Counted from the first letter of the stretch, positions 36,485 through 45,708 are shown. The stretch: DNA of 64,000 bases from Aliikangiella coralliicola (GCF_007004725.1 NZ_ML660162.1:248001-312000), one strand, 5' to 3'. Notes: generated by a model not told the origin, from the sequence alone. Program-made: numbers and translations.

Positions 36485-37239
36485 GCATCGAATACAATAA
36501 CTTCTCTCTTTCTAAAAATGAAGAAACCATTATTTCTTCTTTGTCTCTTAGAACCGCTAGTTCAGGAATTATTGCAGTGATGGGAGTTTCAGGATCGGGA
36601 AAAAGCACTTTATTAAAAGTAACCAATCGCATTATTGAACCCGGTTTAGAAGGTTGGCATATCAATGGCGATATTTCTTTTCGTGGAAAAAGTATTTTTT
36701 CTCCCGATGTAAAACCTGAAAACCTAAGACAACAAATTGGATTAGTTCTACAGGAGCCAGTGGCTTTTCGAGGCACAATGGTAGAGAACGTCGCATTCGC
36801 TTTGCGCTTTGGTCACTTAAAAATTAAGCGCCAACACGCTAATAAAATGGCTGAAGATGTTTTGGAACAGGTCGGTTTAGCGTCAGAAGTGTCAGATATC
36901 AATAGAGTTAAAGCGAGTGAGCTGTCTGGCGGGCAGCTTCAGAGATTGGCAATTGCGCGAGCTATTGCAATAAAACCAAAAGTTTTAATGATGGATGAGC
37001 CAACATCAGCATTAGATCCAATTGCAACAGAGTCTATCGAACAGGTTGTGCTACAACTGAGCGACGAAATTTTAATAGTGTTAGTGACTCACAATCCATC
37101 GCAAGCAAGACGATTAGCTGATGAAGCCCTGTTTATGGAAAAGGGGAAATCTGTTCATGGCGCACAGTCCATAGACCAGCTTTTTCGATCATCAGGTTCG
37201 AAAGCTTTTGATCAATTTTTGTCAGTGCATCAGCAATGA
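36481..37239 (+). CDS. PstB-like ABC transporter ATPase
   Basis: A 252-residue ABC ATPase: Walker A GVSGSGKST (35-43), Q-loop QQIGLVLQEP, signature LSGGQLQR, Walker B VLMMDEPTSALDP and switch His in VTHN. It powers uptake by the preceding permeases. It starts at 36481 in an ATGA overlap with the PstA stop, with AGAGG eight bases upstream; an in-frame ATG at 36445 lies inside pstA. No phoU or phoR follows, unlike classic pst operons, which suggests control by the upstream palindrome or another route. The end is followed by 177 bp of non-coding DNA. Confidence 0.88.
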   Translation: MSIEYNNFSLSKNEETIISSLSLRTASSGIIAVMGVSGSGKSTLLKVTNRIIEPGLEGWHINGDISFRGKSIFSPDVKPENLRQQIGLVLQEPVAFRGTMVENVAFALRFGHLKIKRQHANKMAEDVLEQVGLASEVSDINRVKASELSGGQLQRLAIARAIAIKPKVLMMDEPTSALDPIATESIEQVVLQLSDEILIVLVTHNPSQARRLADEALFMEKGKSVHGAQSIDQLFRSSGSKAFDQFLSVHQQ

Positions 37240-37416
37240 AAATATACTTAAGCATATTAGAGGAAAAATCGCCAAACCGATGAAATTTCACATTTATCAT
37301 AACTGGCTCCTTTTTTCACCCTCCCCATCTGGGTAGGATATTTATTGAATTCAAAATGATAATTTTAATTCGCTGAATGACTTCGGCGTTTATTAAAATT
37401 AATTAAGGAAATTAAA

Positions 37417-37656
37417 ATGATCAGGAATTTGGTAAAACTAACAACAGTAGCACTCTCATTTGCAACTATCACTTATGCTTCAGCTAGTGACTTAGGTGCA
37501 TCAAGCGCATTAGCCGAAAGAGTTTTGATAGTAAAATGCATCGGTGGAAACACCAATTCTGGCAATTTCATCATTGCTGAAAGTCAATGGAGTCAAACAG
37601 CTTCGGAATGTCGTGATCTTGGGGGAAAACTTAGAATACAAAAAGCAATAGAATAA
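37417..37656 (+). CDS. Small exported protein of unknown function
   Basis: A 79-residue product with a signal peptide (1-23, TYASA) and a mature part of about 56 residues with two Cys (VKCIGG, SECRDLGG) that could form a disulfide. Upstream is AAGGAAATTAAA before the ATG. It has its own long hairpin terminator and lies between the Pst-like operon and a convergent LuxR gene. No family was recognised. Confidence 0.6.
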   Translation: MIRNLVKLTTVALSFATITYASASDLGASSALAERVLIVKCIGGNTNSGNFIIAESQWSQTASECRDLGGKLRIQKAIE

Positions 37657-37671
37657 GAAAAAGCACACAGA

Positions 37672-37719
37672 ACTCTACCTGGCGCATCAACTTTTTCGAA
37701 GTGATTCGCCAGGTAGAGT
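37672..37719. terminator. Strong stem-loop between the small exported protein and LuxR genes
   Basis: A perfect 13-bp inverted repeat (37672-37684 and 37707-37719) with a 22-nt loop containing five T. It lies between convergent genes. The arms are GC-containing and stable; no T tract follows on the plus strand. Confidence 0.6.
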
Positions 37720-37785
37720 GTATTGATTCATTACGTTAAATCATATTGAAATATACAGTTAATTTTTTATGGGATGTATTTAAAC

Positions 37786-38499
37786 CTAGATCAATCCTTG
37801 AGTTATGGCCCTCATAACAAGTTCAGTACGATTAGCTGCGTGTAATTTTTTCAACAACGAAGCAACAAGTTCTTTAACCCTGTTGATAGATACCGAGATC
37901 AACCGTGCGATTTCAGGATTACTTAACCCAGAAGACAGATATTTCAAACATTCGTATTCGCGAGGCGTTAATTTTGGTATTTCATAAATCAAATTCGAAA
38001 AATCTGATGACGCTCTCCACATAATTGCCTGACAAAATCCAATAAGACTAAATAAATTACTCTTCAAATATTTCTGAAGCTCGCTTGCTGAGCCGTCAAA
38101 GTCTAGACTGACCAGACCTCTCCCTTTATGCCCAGAAACCGGAATAGCAATCCCGTGTTCAATATTAAAGTCAGCCGAAACAGATATGATTTGTTGCGCC
38201 TTTTTGCTCAAGGTGTGATAAGGATATGAATCTTGCCAATGGACAGGTGTGTCATACTTACTACAATGTGCAACCACATGATCGTGATCTTTAAAATTAT
38301 TTTTCAGGTAAATATCGATATAATCCGAATCGAAATTGGCGAGAGAGGAAATGGTCATAGCGTACTGCCCCAAACCTCCAACAGCTACACCTTTAAAGCC
38401 ACTGTTCTCAAAAAATTTGAAGACTTTTTTGCTAAACTCTTCGGCTTTTTGGCAATTGAAAATCCATTCCATTGTTGAAAAATCGTTATTTTTATCCAT
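37786..38499 (-). CDS. LuxR-family regulator with autoinducer-binding domain (LuxR solo)
   Basis: A 237-residue regulator. Residues 1-165 form an Autoind_bind domain (DYIDIYLKNNFKDHDHVVAH, PVHWQDSYPY, IEHGIAIPVSGHKG), with the Trp and Gly positions of acyl-homoserine-lactone receptors kept, but the DP pair after the conserved Asp is changed to DH. Residues 175-235 are a LuxR-type helix-turn-helix (KLTPREYECLKYLSSGLSN, then NRVKELVASLLKKLHAANR). No luxI gene lies nearby, so it is a solo receptor, for foreign or own signals made elsewhere. The ATG at 38499 is preferred to the TTG at 38541. It reads away from the ATL gene. Confidence 0.85.
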   Translation of the reverse strand: MDKNNDFSTMEWIFNCQKAEEFSKKVFKFFENSGFKGVAVGGLGQYAMTISSLANFDSDYIDIYLKNNFKDHDHVVAHCSKYDTPVHWQDSYPYHTLSKKAQQIISVSADFNIEHGIAIPVSGHKGRGLVSLDFDGSASELQKYLKSNLFSLIGFCQAIMWRASSDFSNLIYEIPKLTPREYECLKYLSSGLSNPEIARLISVSINRVKELVASLLKKLHAANRTELVMRAITQGLI

Positions 38500-38800
38500 T
38501 TTGTTGATTACTAAAAGCCTTCCATGCTTCGATACTAGCAAAGTTCACTGGTACAAAGAAGGTTATATTACCATCTTGTATTGATATCCTAGGTAATTTT
38601 TTATCTCAAGTAGTGTTGTTGCCCAGAATTATTTCAAGTAAACCTGCAATAAAACATTTGCAGAAACAAGCCGACAGTAATTAGTTAAGACTATTTATTA
38701 GTACGAAACCACTCACCTAATAACATAGAATTTAAAGAAATGCCATCACGTCAAAGTCTAGTCGGTGTTGTATTTGACTACGAAAAACACTGCGAATAAT

Positions 38801-39169
38801 TTACCCAAACAAATCTGCTTGTACCTGCTGAACTTGCCAGTCATATCGTTGCATATGAACTTGATATTCATCGATGAACTCAACGCCTTCCTGAAGTAGT
38901 AAATCACGCTGACGATCTCGTAAATGGGGCCGCGTCGGCATTGCAATCTTACCGGAAGCAGTAACGACCCGATGCCAAGGAACTTCCGAATCTTCAAGAG
39001 CAGCAAGAGCATGGCCTACACGACGAGCATCTTCAGGGTAATTAGCCATTTTCGCGATTTGTCCATAACTGGCAACTTTACCTTTGGGGATCTGGCGAAC
39101 AATTTTATAAAACTCTTCAAAGACTTCAGCATCTGGCAAATCATCATAATCATTCATTGATCGGTGCAT
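38801..39169 (-). CDS. Alkyltransferase-like protein (ATL, MGMT family)
   Basis: A 122-residue protein of the O6-alkylguanine-DNA alkyltransferase C-terminal fold: IPKGKVASYGQIAKMA, ARRVGHALAAL and the active-site segment PWHRVV. Trp replaces the alkyl-accepting Cys of MGMT, which defines ATL proteins. They bind O6-alkylguanine lesions and hand them to nucleotide excision repair without repairing them directly. The start may be ATG 39169 (AAGGG nearby) or ATG 39157. It stands alone between the LuxR gene and an exported protein gene. Confidence 0.9.
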   Translation of the reverse strand: MHRSMNDYDDLPDAEVFEEFYKIVRQIPKGKVASYGQIAKMANYPEDARRVGHALAALEDSEVPWHRVVTASGKIAMPTRPHLRDRQRDLLLQEGVEFIDEYQVHMQRYDWQVQQVQADLFG

Positions 39170-39382
39170 TTTCCCTTAGACTCTTATTTAAAATTGGTTA
39201 TTGAACGAGAATAACAAAAAGAAATGACAATGGGTACATATAAAAAATAACTATTTAGCAAAATACTTCACCGTTAACAAAATGAATCAACCATTCGCAA
39301 AACAGTGCTATTTATCCACGGCTCTCAGTTCCAATATGGTATGTGTCCAATATCCTTTTTTATTATCGTTGCGGAGAAAACC

Positions 39383-40036
39383 ATGAGCTACCCATTCAGA
39401 CTATTGTTATCCCTGTTCACTCTTTCCCTGCCCTATGCTGCCCAGGCTATGGATTCATTTATTCGACTAACTCAGTCTTGCGAAGAAGCGCTAGCTTTAA
39501 GTGCTTTACCGAAACACCTTCGAGATTCTGCAAATGTGTACGTGCTAAAAAAAGGTAAATTTGCCAAAACCATTACTTCAAACGGCGGTTACAACTGTTT
39601 GGTTGAACGCAATCACGCCAAGGCAATCATTCCCCAATGTGTAACGCCTAATGGCTCAAAGGAGATTTTACCAACCCTGAAGATGCGCACAGAATTGATC
39701 TATCAAGGTAAAAGTGCTGAGGGGGTCAAAAAATTACTGGAAGAAAAGTTGGCCAAAGGCGAGATCAAGCAACCCGAAGGCCATGGGATCAACTATATGA
39801 TGTCAAATTACAATCGTATCTTTAACAACGATAAGCTGCGTCAAATTCCCGCTCATGTGATGTTTTTTGCGCCAGGTGTGGAAAATGAAGATATCGGTGG
39901 CTCAATGCAGCTCGCAATGAAAAATAGCGGCTTCCCGTTCATTACCCAACCGGGCGTGCATCGATATATGGTAACAATGGTAGAGCATGCGTCAGATTCT
40001 TCTCACGTGGAAGCAGCCTGCTCCGGACAGCTATAG
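39383..40036 (+). CDS. Exported protein of unknown function
   Basis: A 217-residue protein with a signal peptide (1-21, AAQAMD) and GGAGA before the ATG at 39383. The mature part has several Cys (QSCEEAL, NCLVERN, PQCVTPN, AACSGQL) and a central helical region with GHGINYMMSNY and VMFFAPGVENEDIGGSMQLA. No domain was recognised. It lies 61 bp upstream of the LytTR response regulator gene in the same direction; an older longer reading would add 26 residues without a ribosome-binding site. Confidence 0.65.
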   Translation: MSYPFRLLLSLFTLSLPYAAQAMDSFIRLTQSCEEALALSALPKHLRDSANVYVLKKGKFAKTITSNGGYNCLVERNHAKAIIPQCVTPNGSKEILPTLKMRTELIYQGKSAEGVKKLLEEKLAKGEIKQPEGHGINYMMSNYNRIFNNDKLRQIPAHVMFFAPGVENEDIGGSMQLAMKNSGFPFITQPGVHRYMVTMVEHASDSSHVEAACSGQL

Positions 40037-40097
40037 ATAAAAAACTTTGAATGGCTGTCTATACTTGCATTAACGTGCAGTCATAAAGAAGCAAACT

Positions 40098-40898
40098 ATG
40101 AGTAAACAGTCGGTATCCACCATCATCGTAGACGACGAGTCTTTAAGTCGAAAATTGCTGCGCAAATTATTGAGCAGTGACGCCAATGTCGACTTAGTTG
40201 GAGAATACTGTGATGGTGAAACCGCACTGAATGCTATTTTAAAACAAAAACCAGATCTGGTTTTAATCGATATTCAAATGCCGATAATGACAGGAATTGA
40301 AACGGTTAGAAGACTACTCCCTATGGAACGCATGCCTTACGTGATTTTTATTACTGCCTTTGATGAACATGCGATCAAGGCATTCGAGCTAGGCGCTATT
40401 GATTATCTGGTAAAACCCATTAACAAGGATCGTTTCCTTAAAGCGATGGAGCGCGCCAAGTCAGCAATTATCCAGGAGCAGTTTTACCACCTTGGGCAAA
40501 AAATGTTGGAGTTGAGCGATAATTTGAACGCTGTTAGACAGCCTTCCTCAAGTGTCACAAAAAATAAAGTAGTGAAAGTGTTTAAAGGCGAACAACTCAA
40601 GCAACTAGAAATCAAGGATATTGTCTGGATCGAAGCGTTGAACCAGTACCTTAAAATACACACAATGAAAAACACTTATATTCTCAGCGAAAACCTGGCC
40701 CAGTTTTCAAAAAAACTGAATTGCGAAAAGTTTCTCCGAGTGCATCGTTCGAGCATCATAAACCTTGAGCATTTACGTCTCGTTAACAAAAAAGGATATG
40801 GAGCCTATTCGTTAACATTGAGTAACAATGTGGAAGTAAAACTCGCCAGAAGCCGTACCGATTTACTCGAATGCCTATTGGCTAATGCTAAGGAGTAA
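40098..40898 (+). CDS. LytTR-family response regulator
   Basis: A 266-residue regulator. The receiver domain (1-125) has the acidic pair Asp12/Asp13, the phospho-acceptor Asp58 (LIDIQMP) and Lys in LVKPINKDR. A linker leads to a LytTR DNA-binding domain at about 160-262 (IVWIEALNQYLKIHT, FLRVHRSSIINLEHL, YSLTLSNNVEVKLARSR). Such regulators bind imperfect direct repeats and are paired with LytS-type kinases; here the kinase gene follows 8 bp later. Target genes are unknown; the SRPBCC gene in the same operon is a candidate partner. Confidence 0.92.
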   Translation: MSKQSVSTIIVDDESLSRKLLRKLLSSDANVDLVGEYCDGETALNAILKQKPDLVLIDIQMPIMTGIETVRRLLPMERMPYVIFITAFDEHAIKAFELGAIDYLVKPINKDRFLKAMERAKSAIIQEQFYHLGQKMLELSDNLNAVRQPSSSVTKNKVVKVFKGEQLKQLEIKDIVWIEALNQYLKIHTMKNTYILSENLAQFSKKLNCEKFLRVHRSSIINLEHLRLVNKKGYGAYSLTLSNNVEVKLARSRTDLLECLLANAKE

Positions 40899-40906
40899 TT
40901 CTCTCA

Positions 40907-41992
40907 ATGTTAATGATGGTTAAAGATAAATCTAACTTGCGAACCTTTTTACTGGTCTTATCGATTTGGTCCATTATTGCAATTATTGCCGCTACAACGG
41001 CTTTTATCGCACTTGAAGGAAAAGAAACAACACTTTGGTTAAAGATCTTAAAACCCATGCTAGTGTATTACTATGTTTGGGGATTCTATTCTTTTGTCAT
41101 TTTTCAGATTGTTTTACAAAAGTCGTCAGCATTATCCAAGCCACTGATACAGTTGACCTTACATCTGTTATCTGCATTGTTCATCACAACTATGCAAGCG
41201 AGAATTGTTTACGGTGAAGACTGGCAGGATTGGCTTCTAGGAGAAAGTTCCCGCGGTTTTTGGTTGCTATGTGGTTTCATTTATCTTTTCATTTTTATCG
41301 TTGCCTTATTAATAAAAAGAAATCATCAATTAAAAGCAAAAGATAAGGAAACAGCACAAATGAGACTGCGAAGTTCGCAGCTAGAAAATCAATTAAGTCT
41401 GGCGCAAATAGATGCGTTAAAAATGCAAATCAATCCCCATTTTTTGTTCAATGCACTTAACTCTATCGCCGCATTAATCGAGCTGGAAAGTAATCAACAG
41501 GCTTATCGCACCACCGAACTGCTGGGAGATCTACTTCGTTCAACACTAATTTATTCAAGTGAAAGTCAAATTTCATTGCGCGATGAATTAATTTTCGTTA
41601 ATCGGTATATTGAGCTTGAGCAGGTTCGCTTTGCAGATCGATTCAAGTTTCACCAAGATATTGATCCAGCGGCGGAGAACGCTCAGGTTCCCGCGTTAAT
41701 ATTGCAACCATTAATCGAAAACTCTTTTAAACATGGGATCAGTCAATCTAAGCAACTAGTCGAAATAAAATTAACGATTAAGATCAGCGACACAAAACTA
41801 ATGATTGAACTACACGATAATGCAGCTACCTGCTACGAGGATCATTCGATTGAAGAGGGTTATGGATTGTCTAATATTCGTAAACGCTTAGCATTAATGT
41901 ATAACAATAAAGCAGTCTTTAATTTTAGTCGCGGAGACAAGGACGGCTTTTGTAATGAATTAGTCATCCCATTTAAAAATATCAACCATTGA
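40907..41992 (+). CDS. LytS/YehU-type sensor histidine kinase
   Basis: A 361-residue membrane kinase with four predicted membrane segments (about 15-35, 45-67, 75-95, 115-135), a coiled coil, and a His_kinase domain with the phospho-accepting His in QINPHFLFNALNSIAALIE, followed by an HATPase_c domain (PLIENSFKHGISQSK N-box, YGLSNIRKRLAL G-box). It lacks a recognisable extracellular sensor domain, so the membrane region is probably the sensor. Its gene lies 8 bp after its response regulator and 18 bp before an SRPBCC protein gene. Confidence 0.92.
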   Translation: MLMMVKDKSNLRTFLLVLSIWSIIAIIAATTAFIALEGKETTLWLKILKPMLVYYYVWGFYSFVIFQIVLQKSSALSKPLIQLTLHLLSALFITTMQARIVYGEDWQDWLLGESSRGFWLLCGFIYLFIFIVALLIKRNHQLKAKDKETAQMRLRSSQLENQLSLAQIDALKMQINPHFLFNALNSIAALIELESNQQAYRTTELLGDLLRSTLIYSSESQISLRDELIFVNRYIELEQVRFADRFKFHQDIDPAAENAQVPALILQPLIENSFKHGISQSKQLVEIKLTIKISDTKLMIELHDNAATCYEDHSIEEGYGLSNIRKRLALMYNNKAVFNFSRGDKDGFCNELVIPFKNINH

Positions 41993-42010
41993 ATTTATCT
42001 GGAGAATAAT

Positions 42011-42526
42011 GTGAAAAAATTCGTATTTTTGTTAACACTAGTTTTGTCTTTTAATCTGCAAGCAGAATTGATCAGTCAGGATGACTATGGGTTTGAGATA
42101 AAAATCGAAAAAACTGTTCCTGTCAGCCAAGCTAAAGCCTATCAACAATTTTTAAACGTTGGTCAATGGTGGAATGCTGAACATACCTGGTTTGGTCGCT
42201 CAGAAAACTTATCAATAGAAGCCAAAGCTGGAGGATGCTTTTGCGAATTCAACGGCGATAAACAAGCATTGCACATGCTGGTGTCTTACGTTCATCCGAA
42301 TAACGAAATTCGCATGATCGGCGGATTAGGCCCGTTGCAAGGGCTAGGTGTTCATGGTGGCATGTCCTGGCGGTTTGTAAAAATTGATGAAAATAAAACT
42401 AAAATCATTTTTAACTATAAAGTTGTTGGTCGGATGGAAGGTGGTTTGAAGACCCTTGGGCCTGTGGTTGATGGGGTGTTGAATATACAGATTATGGGGC
42501 TTGTTAGCAGAGTTAGACAAAGTTAG
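42011..42526 (+). CDS. Exported SRPBCC-domain protein
   Basis: A 171-residue protein with a signal peptide (1-18, NLQAE) and a SRPBCC (START-like) fold: VSQAKAYQQFLNVGQWWNAEHTW (residues 38-60), then a beta region with GGCFCEF and ITNNE-like turns, ending GVLNIQIMGLVSR. It is the third gene of the two-component operon. Exported SRPBCC proteins of this type have no settled function. It may be a target or accessory of the LytTR pathway. Confidence 0.75.
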   Translation: MKKFVFLLTLVLSFNLQAELISQDDYGFEIKIEKTVPVSQAKAYQQFLNVGQWWNAEHTWFGRSENLSIEAKAGGCFCEFNGDKQALHMLVSYVHPNNEIRMIGGLGPLQGLGVHGGMSWRFVKIDENKTKIIFNYKVVGRMEGGLKTLGPVVDGVLNIQIMGLVSRVRQS

Positions 42527-42703
42527 ACGACAAAAGCCGCCCAATAATCTCATTTTGAAATCTTTATGCTATTCGACTCAATGAGCTAGTCTTCAATGTT
42601 GCTTACTCCTCGCACATACGTTAACTTTTACCATGTACATCATTTTAAGCAGTACACTGCCTAACAGATTATACTAACAATAAATACTTGGGAGAATCAT
42701 AAA

Positions 42704-44305
42704 GTGAGACTAGTAATATTTTTAGGGGTATTCATTTCCGCTTTTTTATCATGCCATAGCAAGGCGGAATCCTTATCATACCAACCAGGTATGATTGTGA
42801 ATCTGGGTGAAACCTTTGACCCATTTGCACCGTTTGAATCTGGAAGTCTAGGTGAATGCTTTGATGTTACGTTTAAAAATACTACACCAAATGGACAAGA
42901 ACAATACACAGAAGGTTTTGTCAGCTCATTCAGTGAATACATTAAAAAAACAGGATTATCATTATCGGGGTCAGGATCTGGTAATTTTGGAATGGCAAAA
43001 GCATCAGCCTCAGCCAATTTTAAAAGAGACAGGGAAATATTTCAAAGCAATAAAAGTGTTGTTTATATCGTATCAGGTACAAGAACTTACAATCCTCAAA
43101 GAATAAAACGAGTAAAATTATCGGATGAAGGAAAAGCACTCTTAACAGAAGCGAGCACTCAAAACGATCCTAGTATTTTTTATATGCCATGCGGCCGAGG
43201 GATAGTGACTAGTGTTCAAAAGGAAACAAACATCAGTATTGCTTATATTTTTACCGCTTCCGATAGTAAAAAAACTGAGGCGATTGCCTCCGCGATTTCG
43301 GCCGCTGTAAGTGGCGTAAAAGGAAAAGCATCGACTACCGCAAATATTACTAGTAGCGTCAAACAAGTTGATACAAGTGCAACTGTAGATACAAAGATAT
43401 TTCAATCAGGAGTTATTGACGGTAGTGACTCGTTAAAAAGCATTATTGGTTCTCAACCCGGCGACATCAACTCTGTTAGAGAAAATCTTAAGAAAGCAAT
43501 TAGTGCAATTAGTTGGAAATCGTCACAAATAAAACAATTTACTGTTGATAAGATTTCTAGACATTTTAAAATTGCAAAAGATCCCGATTTTCGATACATC
43601 TCTAACCTCTACACTAATCTCGATAAGGCGAAAACGGCTGCCGACAGACTGGTTGAACGATATATCCAGCTGGACGATATTCTCAACGCAGATGGTCTTG
43701 CCGGTTTCAAGATAAAAAAAGGAGAAGTTCCAAAAATAAAGAAGGAGCGGAATGACATAGAAGCTAAATTGAAAGACCTTATAAAAATTACTCAAACCTG
43801 TTTTGAAGACAATAAAGATACATGTAATGTTCCAACGATTGATGTCAGTTTCAAAATTCTGGATAAACTCGATATCGAATTTGGCGGATTTGCGCAATGG
43901 AAAGCGACCGCTGGCGGGGCATACAATAGTCATTCAGAACGAATCGAGTCAAATGCAGATTTTTGGCCGATGTTTACCATCCGAAACTTGAAATATATCG
44001 ATCGCCTCGAATTTATACAGGACAATACCATTCAGCTAGCGGTTTTAAATAATGCTGTATTGAGCAAGCGAATAAATAACTCTATTTTAGAACTAAATGA
44101 AATAAAACTACACGCTCAAGACAGTCAGTATTGTTGGAGAGGTCGTTGGGGAGAGGAATGCAATCCGTGGGCCTCTGATACTTCCAGACATAAAAATCAT
44201 TTAAAAAGCAAGCATGCTTCTAAATCTTTTATGGCAAAAATTATAGATACCGAGGGTAACTTAATCGAAATTAAAGTGCCAAAAATTAATTCACAGAATT
44301 ATTAA
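42704..44305 (+). CDS. Exported protein with MACPF/SNTX-like pore-forming character
   Basis: A 533-residue protein with a signal peptide (1-21). Residues 25-240 have the alternating beta and Ser/Ala-rich pattern of MACPF/CDC-fold proteins: GSGSGNFGMAKASASANF, then IVSGTRTYNPQRIK, MPCGRGIVTSVQKETNISIA, and YIFTASDSKKTEAIASAISA. The last two stand where MACPF/SNTX proteins have GTH.V.S and a following amphipathic segment. The match is by eye and partial, since GTH is CGRG here. The rest is helical with a Cys-rich tail (YCWRGRWGEECNPW). A secreted or outer-membrane pore-former is possible but unproven. Start ATG 42704 has GGAGA upstream. Confidence 0.45.
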   Translation: MRLVIFLGVFISAFLSCHSKAESLSYQPGMIVNLGETFDPFAPFESGSLGECFDVTFKNTTPNGQEQYTEGFVSSFSEYIKKTGLSLSGSGSGNFGMAKASASANFKRDREIFQSNKSVVYIVSGTRTYNPQRIKRVKLSDEGKALLTEASTQNDPSIFYMPCGRGIVTSVQKETNISIAYIFTASDSKKTEAIASAISAAVSGVKGKASTTANITSSVKQVDTSATVDTKIFQSGVIDGSDSLKSIIGSQPGDINSVRENLKKAISAISWKSSQIKQFTVDKISRHFKIAKDPDFRYISNLYTNLDKAKTAADRLVERYIQLDDILNADGLAGFKIKKGEVPKIKKERNDIEAKLKDLIKITQTCFEDNKDTCNVPTIDVSFKILDKLDIEFGGFAQWKATAGGAYNSHSERIESNADFWPMFTIRNLKYIDRLEFIQDNTIQLAVLNNAVLSKRINNSILELNEIKLHAQDSQYCWRGRWGEECNPWASDTSRHKNHLKSKHASKSFMAKIIDTEGNLIEIKVPKINSQNY

Positions 44306-44402
44306 ATAACCTGTTCTCAATGAAATATAATTCGATTTTTTCTACAATGAAAACAAGCTTCTTTGGCTGCTAGTTTTCACTGTAGAATTTATTTAGTCTA
44401 GT

Positions 44403-44753
44403 TTAACACTTACCAAAAACTTTCGAAATAATGGTTACCCCAGCGACACTGACCGTAACTTTAACGCCGGTAGGTATTCCCCAGATAGTACAGATACTTA
44501 AACATGCTTGAGCAACTTTTCCATCGTAGGAAACCGGTATCGGGATACATATTTTTCCGATACCCAGTGGAAGCACTAAACAAACTTTACCGTCATTGAT
44601 TACTAACTCAATACATTCTGCTAATGTTGCAAGATGGCCATCATCACTTGAAATACTGGCTGAACTTTTTTGTCGAAAACCACTATAATGTTGTGAAGCA
44701 CTTGCGATTGCGTTATTTACTGCATCTTCTGAAAAAGAGGGATCATTCGCCAT
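44403..44753 (-). CDS. Small conserved-type protein with Cys-rich C-terminus, unknown function
   Basis: A 116-residue protein with a polar Ser/Ala-rich N-terminus and a C-terminal half of alternating hydrophobic strands with cysteines (AECIELVINDGKVCLVLPLG, KICIPIPVSYDGKV, ACLSICTIWGIPTGVKV) ending in KVFGKC. Similar small proteins are widespread in environmental bacteria without a known role; I recognise the GIPTGVKV type of tail but cannot name the family. AGGAA is nine bases before the ATG. It is convergent with the MACPF-like gene, ending 98 bp from its stop. Confidence 0.55.
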   Translation of the reverse strand: MANDPSFSEDAVNNAIASASQHYSGFRQKSSASISSDDGHLATLAECIELVINDGKVCLVLPLGIGKICIPIPVSYDGKVAQACLSICTIWGIPTGVKVTVSVAGVTIISKVFGKC

Positions 44754-45192
44754 AATAATTTCCTGTTGATATAGATATTGCCAAAAAAGGCTTGGGCCTT
44801 ATTAACGAGATTCATGAATAAATAGAAAATGGCATTGGTTAACTCATGTGGAGTTCCTGCCAATACAAACAATGATTTTCTATTTTCCTTATGAACTCTG
44901 CTTAATACATGTGTAACGAATACCGGAAAACTCTCACAAGAAATTAATTTTAATTATTGACTAAACTATATATGGTTTTATATGCGTTAAAAAATCAATT
45001 CATCAATCTCTACTCGAAGGGGGCGGAGGAATCAGAGTGAGGGAGACGAGCAATAACGTTATCCAGGGTGGCGACAGAAAATCTGAGAGATATCGATTAA
45101 AAAATTAGCCGGTGATTTTAACCTCTTTGCTCAGAGCTGTTTGAGATGTTAGTTCAAATATTCTGACTTTGGTTTTAAACTGAACTCGGTGA
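44754..45192. other. Intergenic region (439 bp)
   Basis: No open frame with a start and ribosome-binding site was found. The stretch is AT-rich with a purine-rich island at 45013-45060. It lies between a minus-strand gene starting at 44753 and the 3' end of the GNAT toxin gene, so it carries that gene's downstream region and the promoter of the 44403 gene. Confidence 0.4.
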
Positions 45193-45708
45193 TTATTTCT
45201 TAAATCGATCTGGAATTAAATATTTTTTTAGTTGTTTAACCGAAATTAATAATGTCATTGGCTCCATAGGTGACTCTGTAAATCCATAACTTTGATAAAA
45301 CAACTTTGCTTTGTCAGAAATTGCGTGAACTAAAACTCCTCGCACACCAACATTATTAGATATAGTTAGCGTTCTTAACAACGCATCTTTTAAAAGATGA
45401 GAACCAAGTTTTTTTCCTTGGTATTCTATATCGATTGCAAGACGACCTAAAATAACAACCGGAATAGGTTCTGGCATATTGCGTGAAAAATTTGAAGTTG
45501 TTAAAACACGTTCTACACTACCAGTAGCAAGCGAGTAATAACCAACGACTTTGCTATCTTCTGCAATAACGAAAGTACGGCTAGCGCCACTATCTTGATT
45601 TTTTAGAGCGCGCTTTTGTAACCACTCATCCAGAGTTGCATTCCCACTATTGAAGTCGCTCATATCATGGTTAAAATTTAGTAACTCTGGCTTATTTATT
45701 TTTCCCAA
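45193..45708 (-). CDS. GNAT-type toxin of a DUF1778 toxin-antitoxin pair
   Basis: A 171-residue GNAT acetyltransferase: N-terminal FNSGNATLDEWLQKRAL, central VVGYYSLATGSVE, acetyl-CoA-binding loop LGRLAIDIEYQGKKLGSHLL (V/I-x-x-x-Q-G-x-G-K-like, here IEYQGKKLGSHL) and a C-terminal strand with FYQSYGFTESP and a catalytic Tyr. Toxins of this type (TacT, AtaT) acetylate the amino group of charged tRNAs and stop translation. The gene overlaps its antitoxin gene by 13 bp, downstream of it, the standard order. Confidence 0.9.
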   Translation of the reverse strand: MGKINKPELLNFNHDMSDFNSGNATLDEWLQKRALKNQDSGASRTFVIAEDSKVVGYYSLATGSVERVLTTSNFSRNMPEPIPVVILGRLAIDIEYQGKKLGSHLLKDALLRTLTISNNVGVRGVLVHAISDKAKLFYQSYGFTESPMEPMTLLISVKQLKKYLIPDRFKK

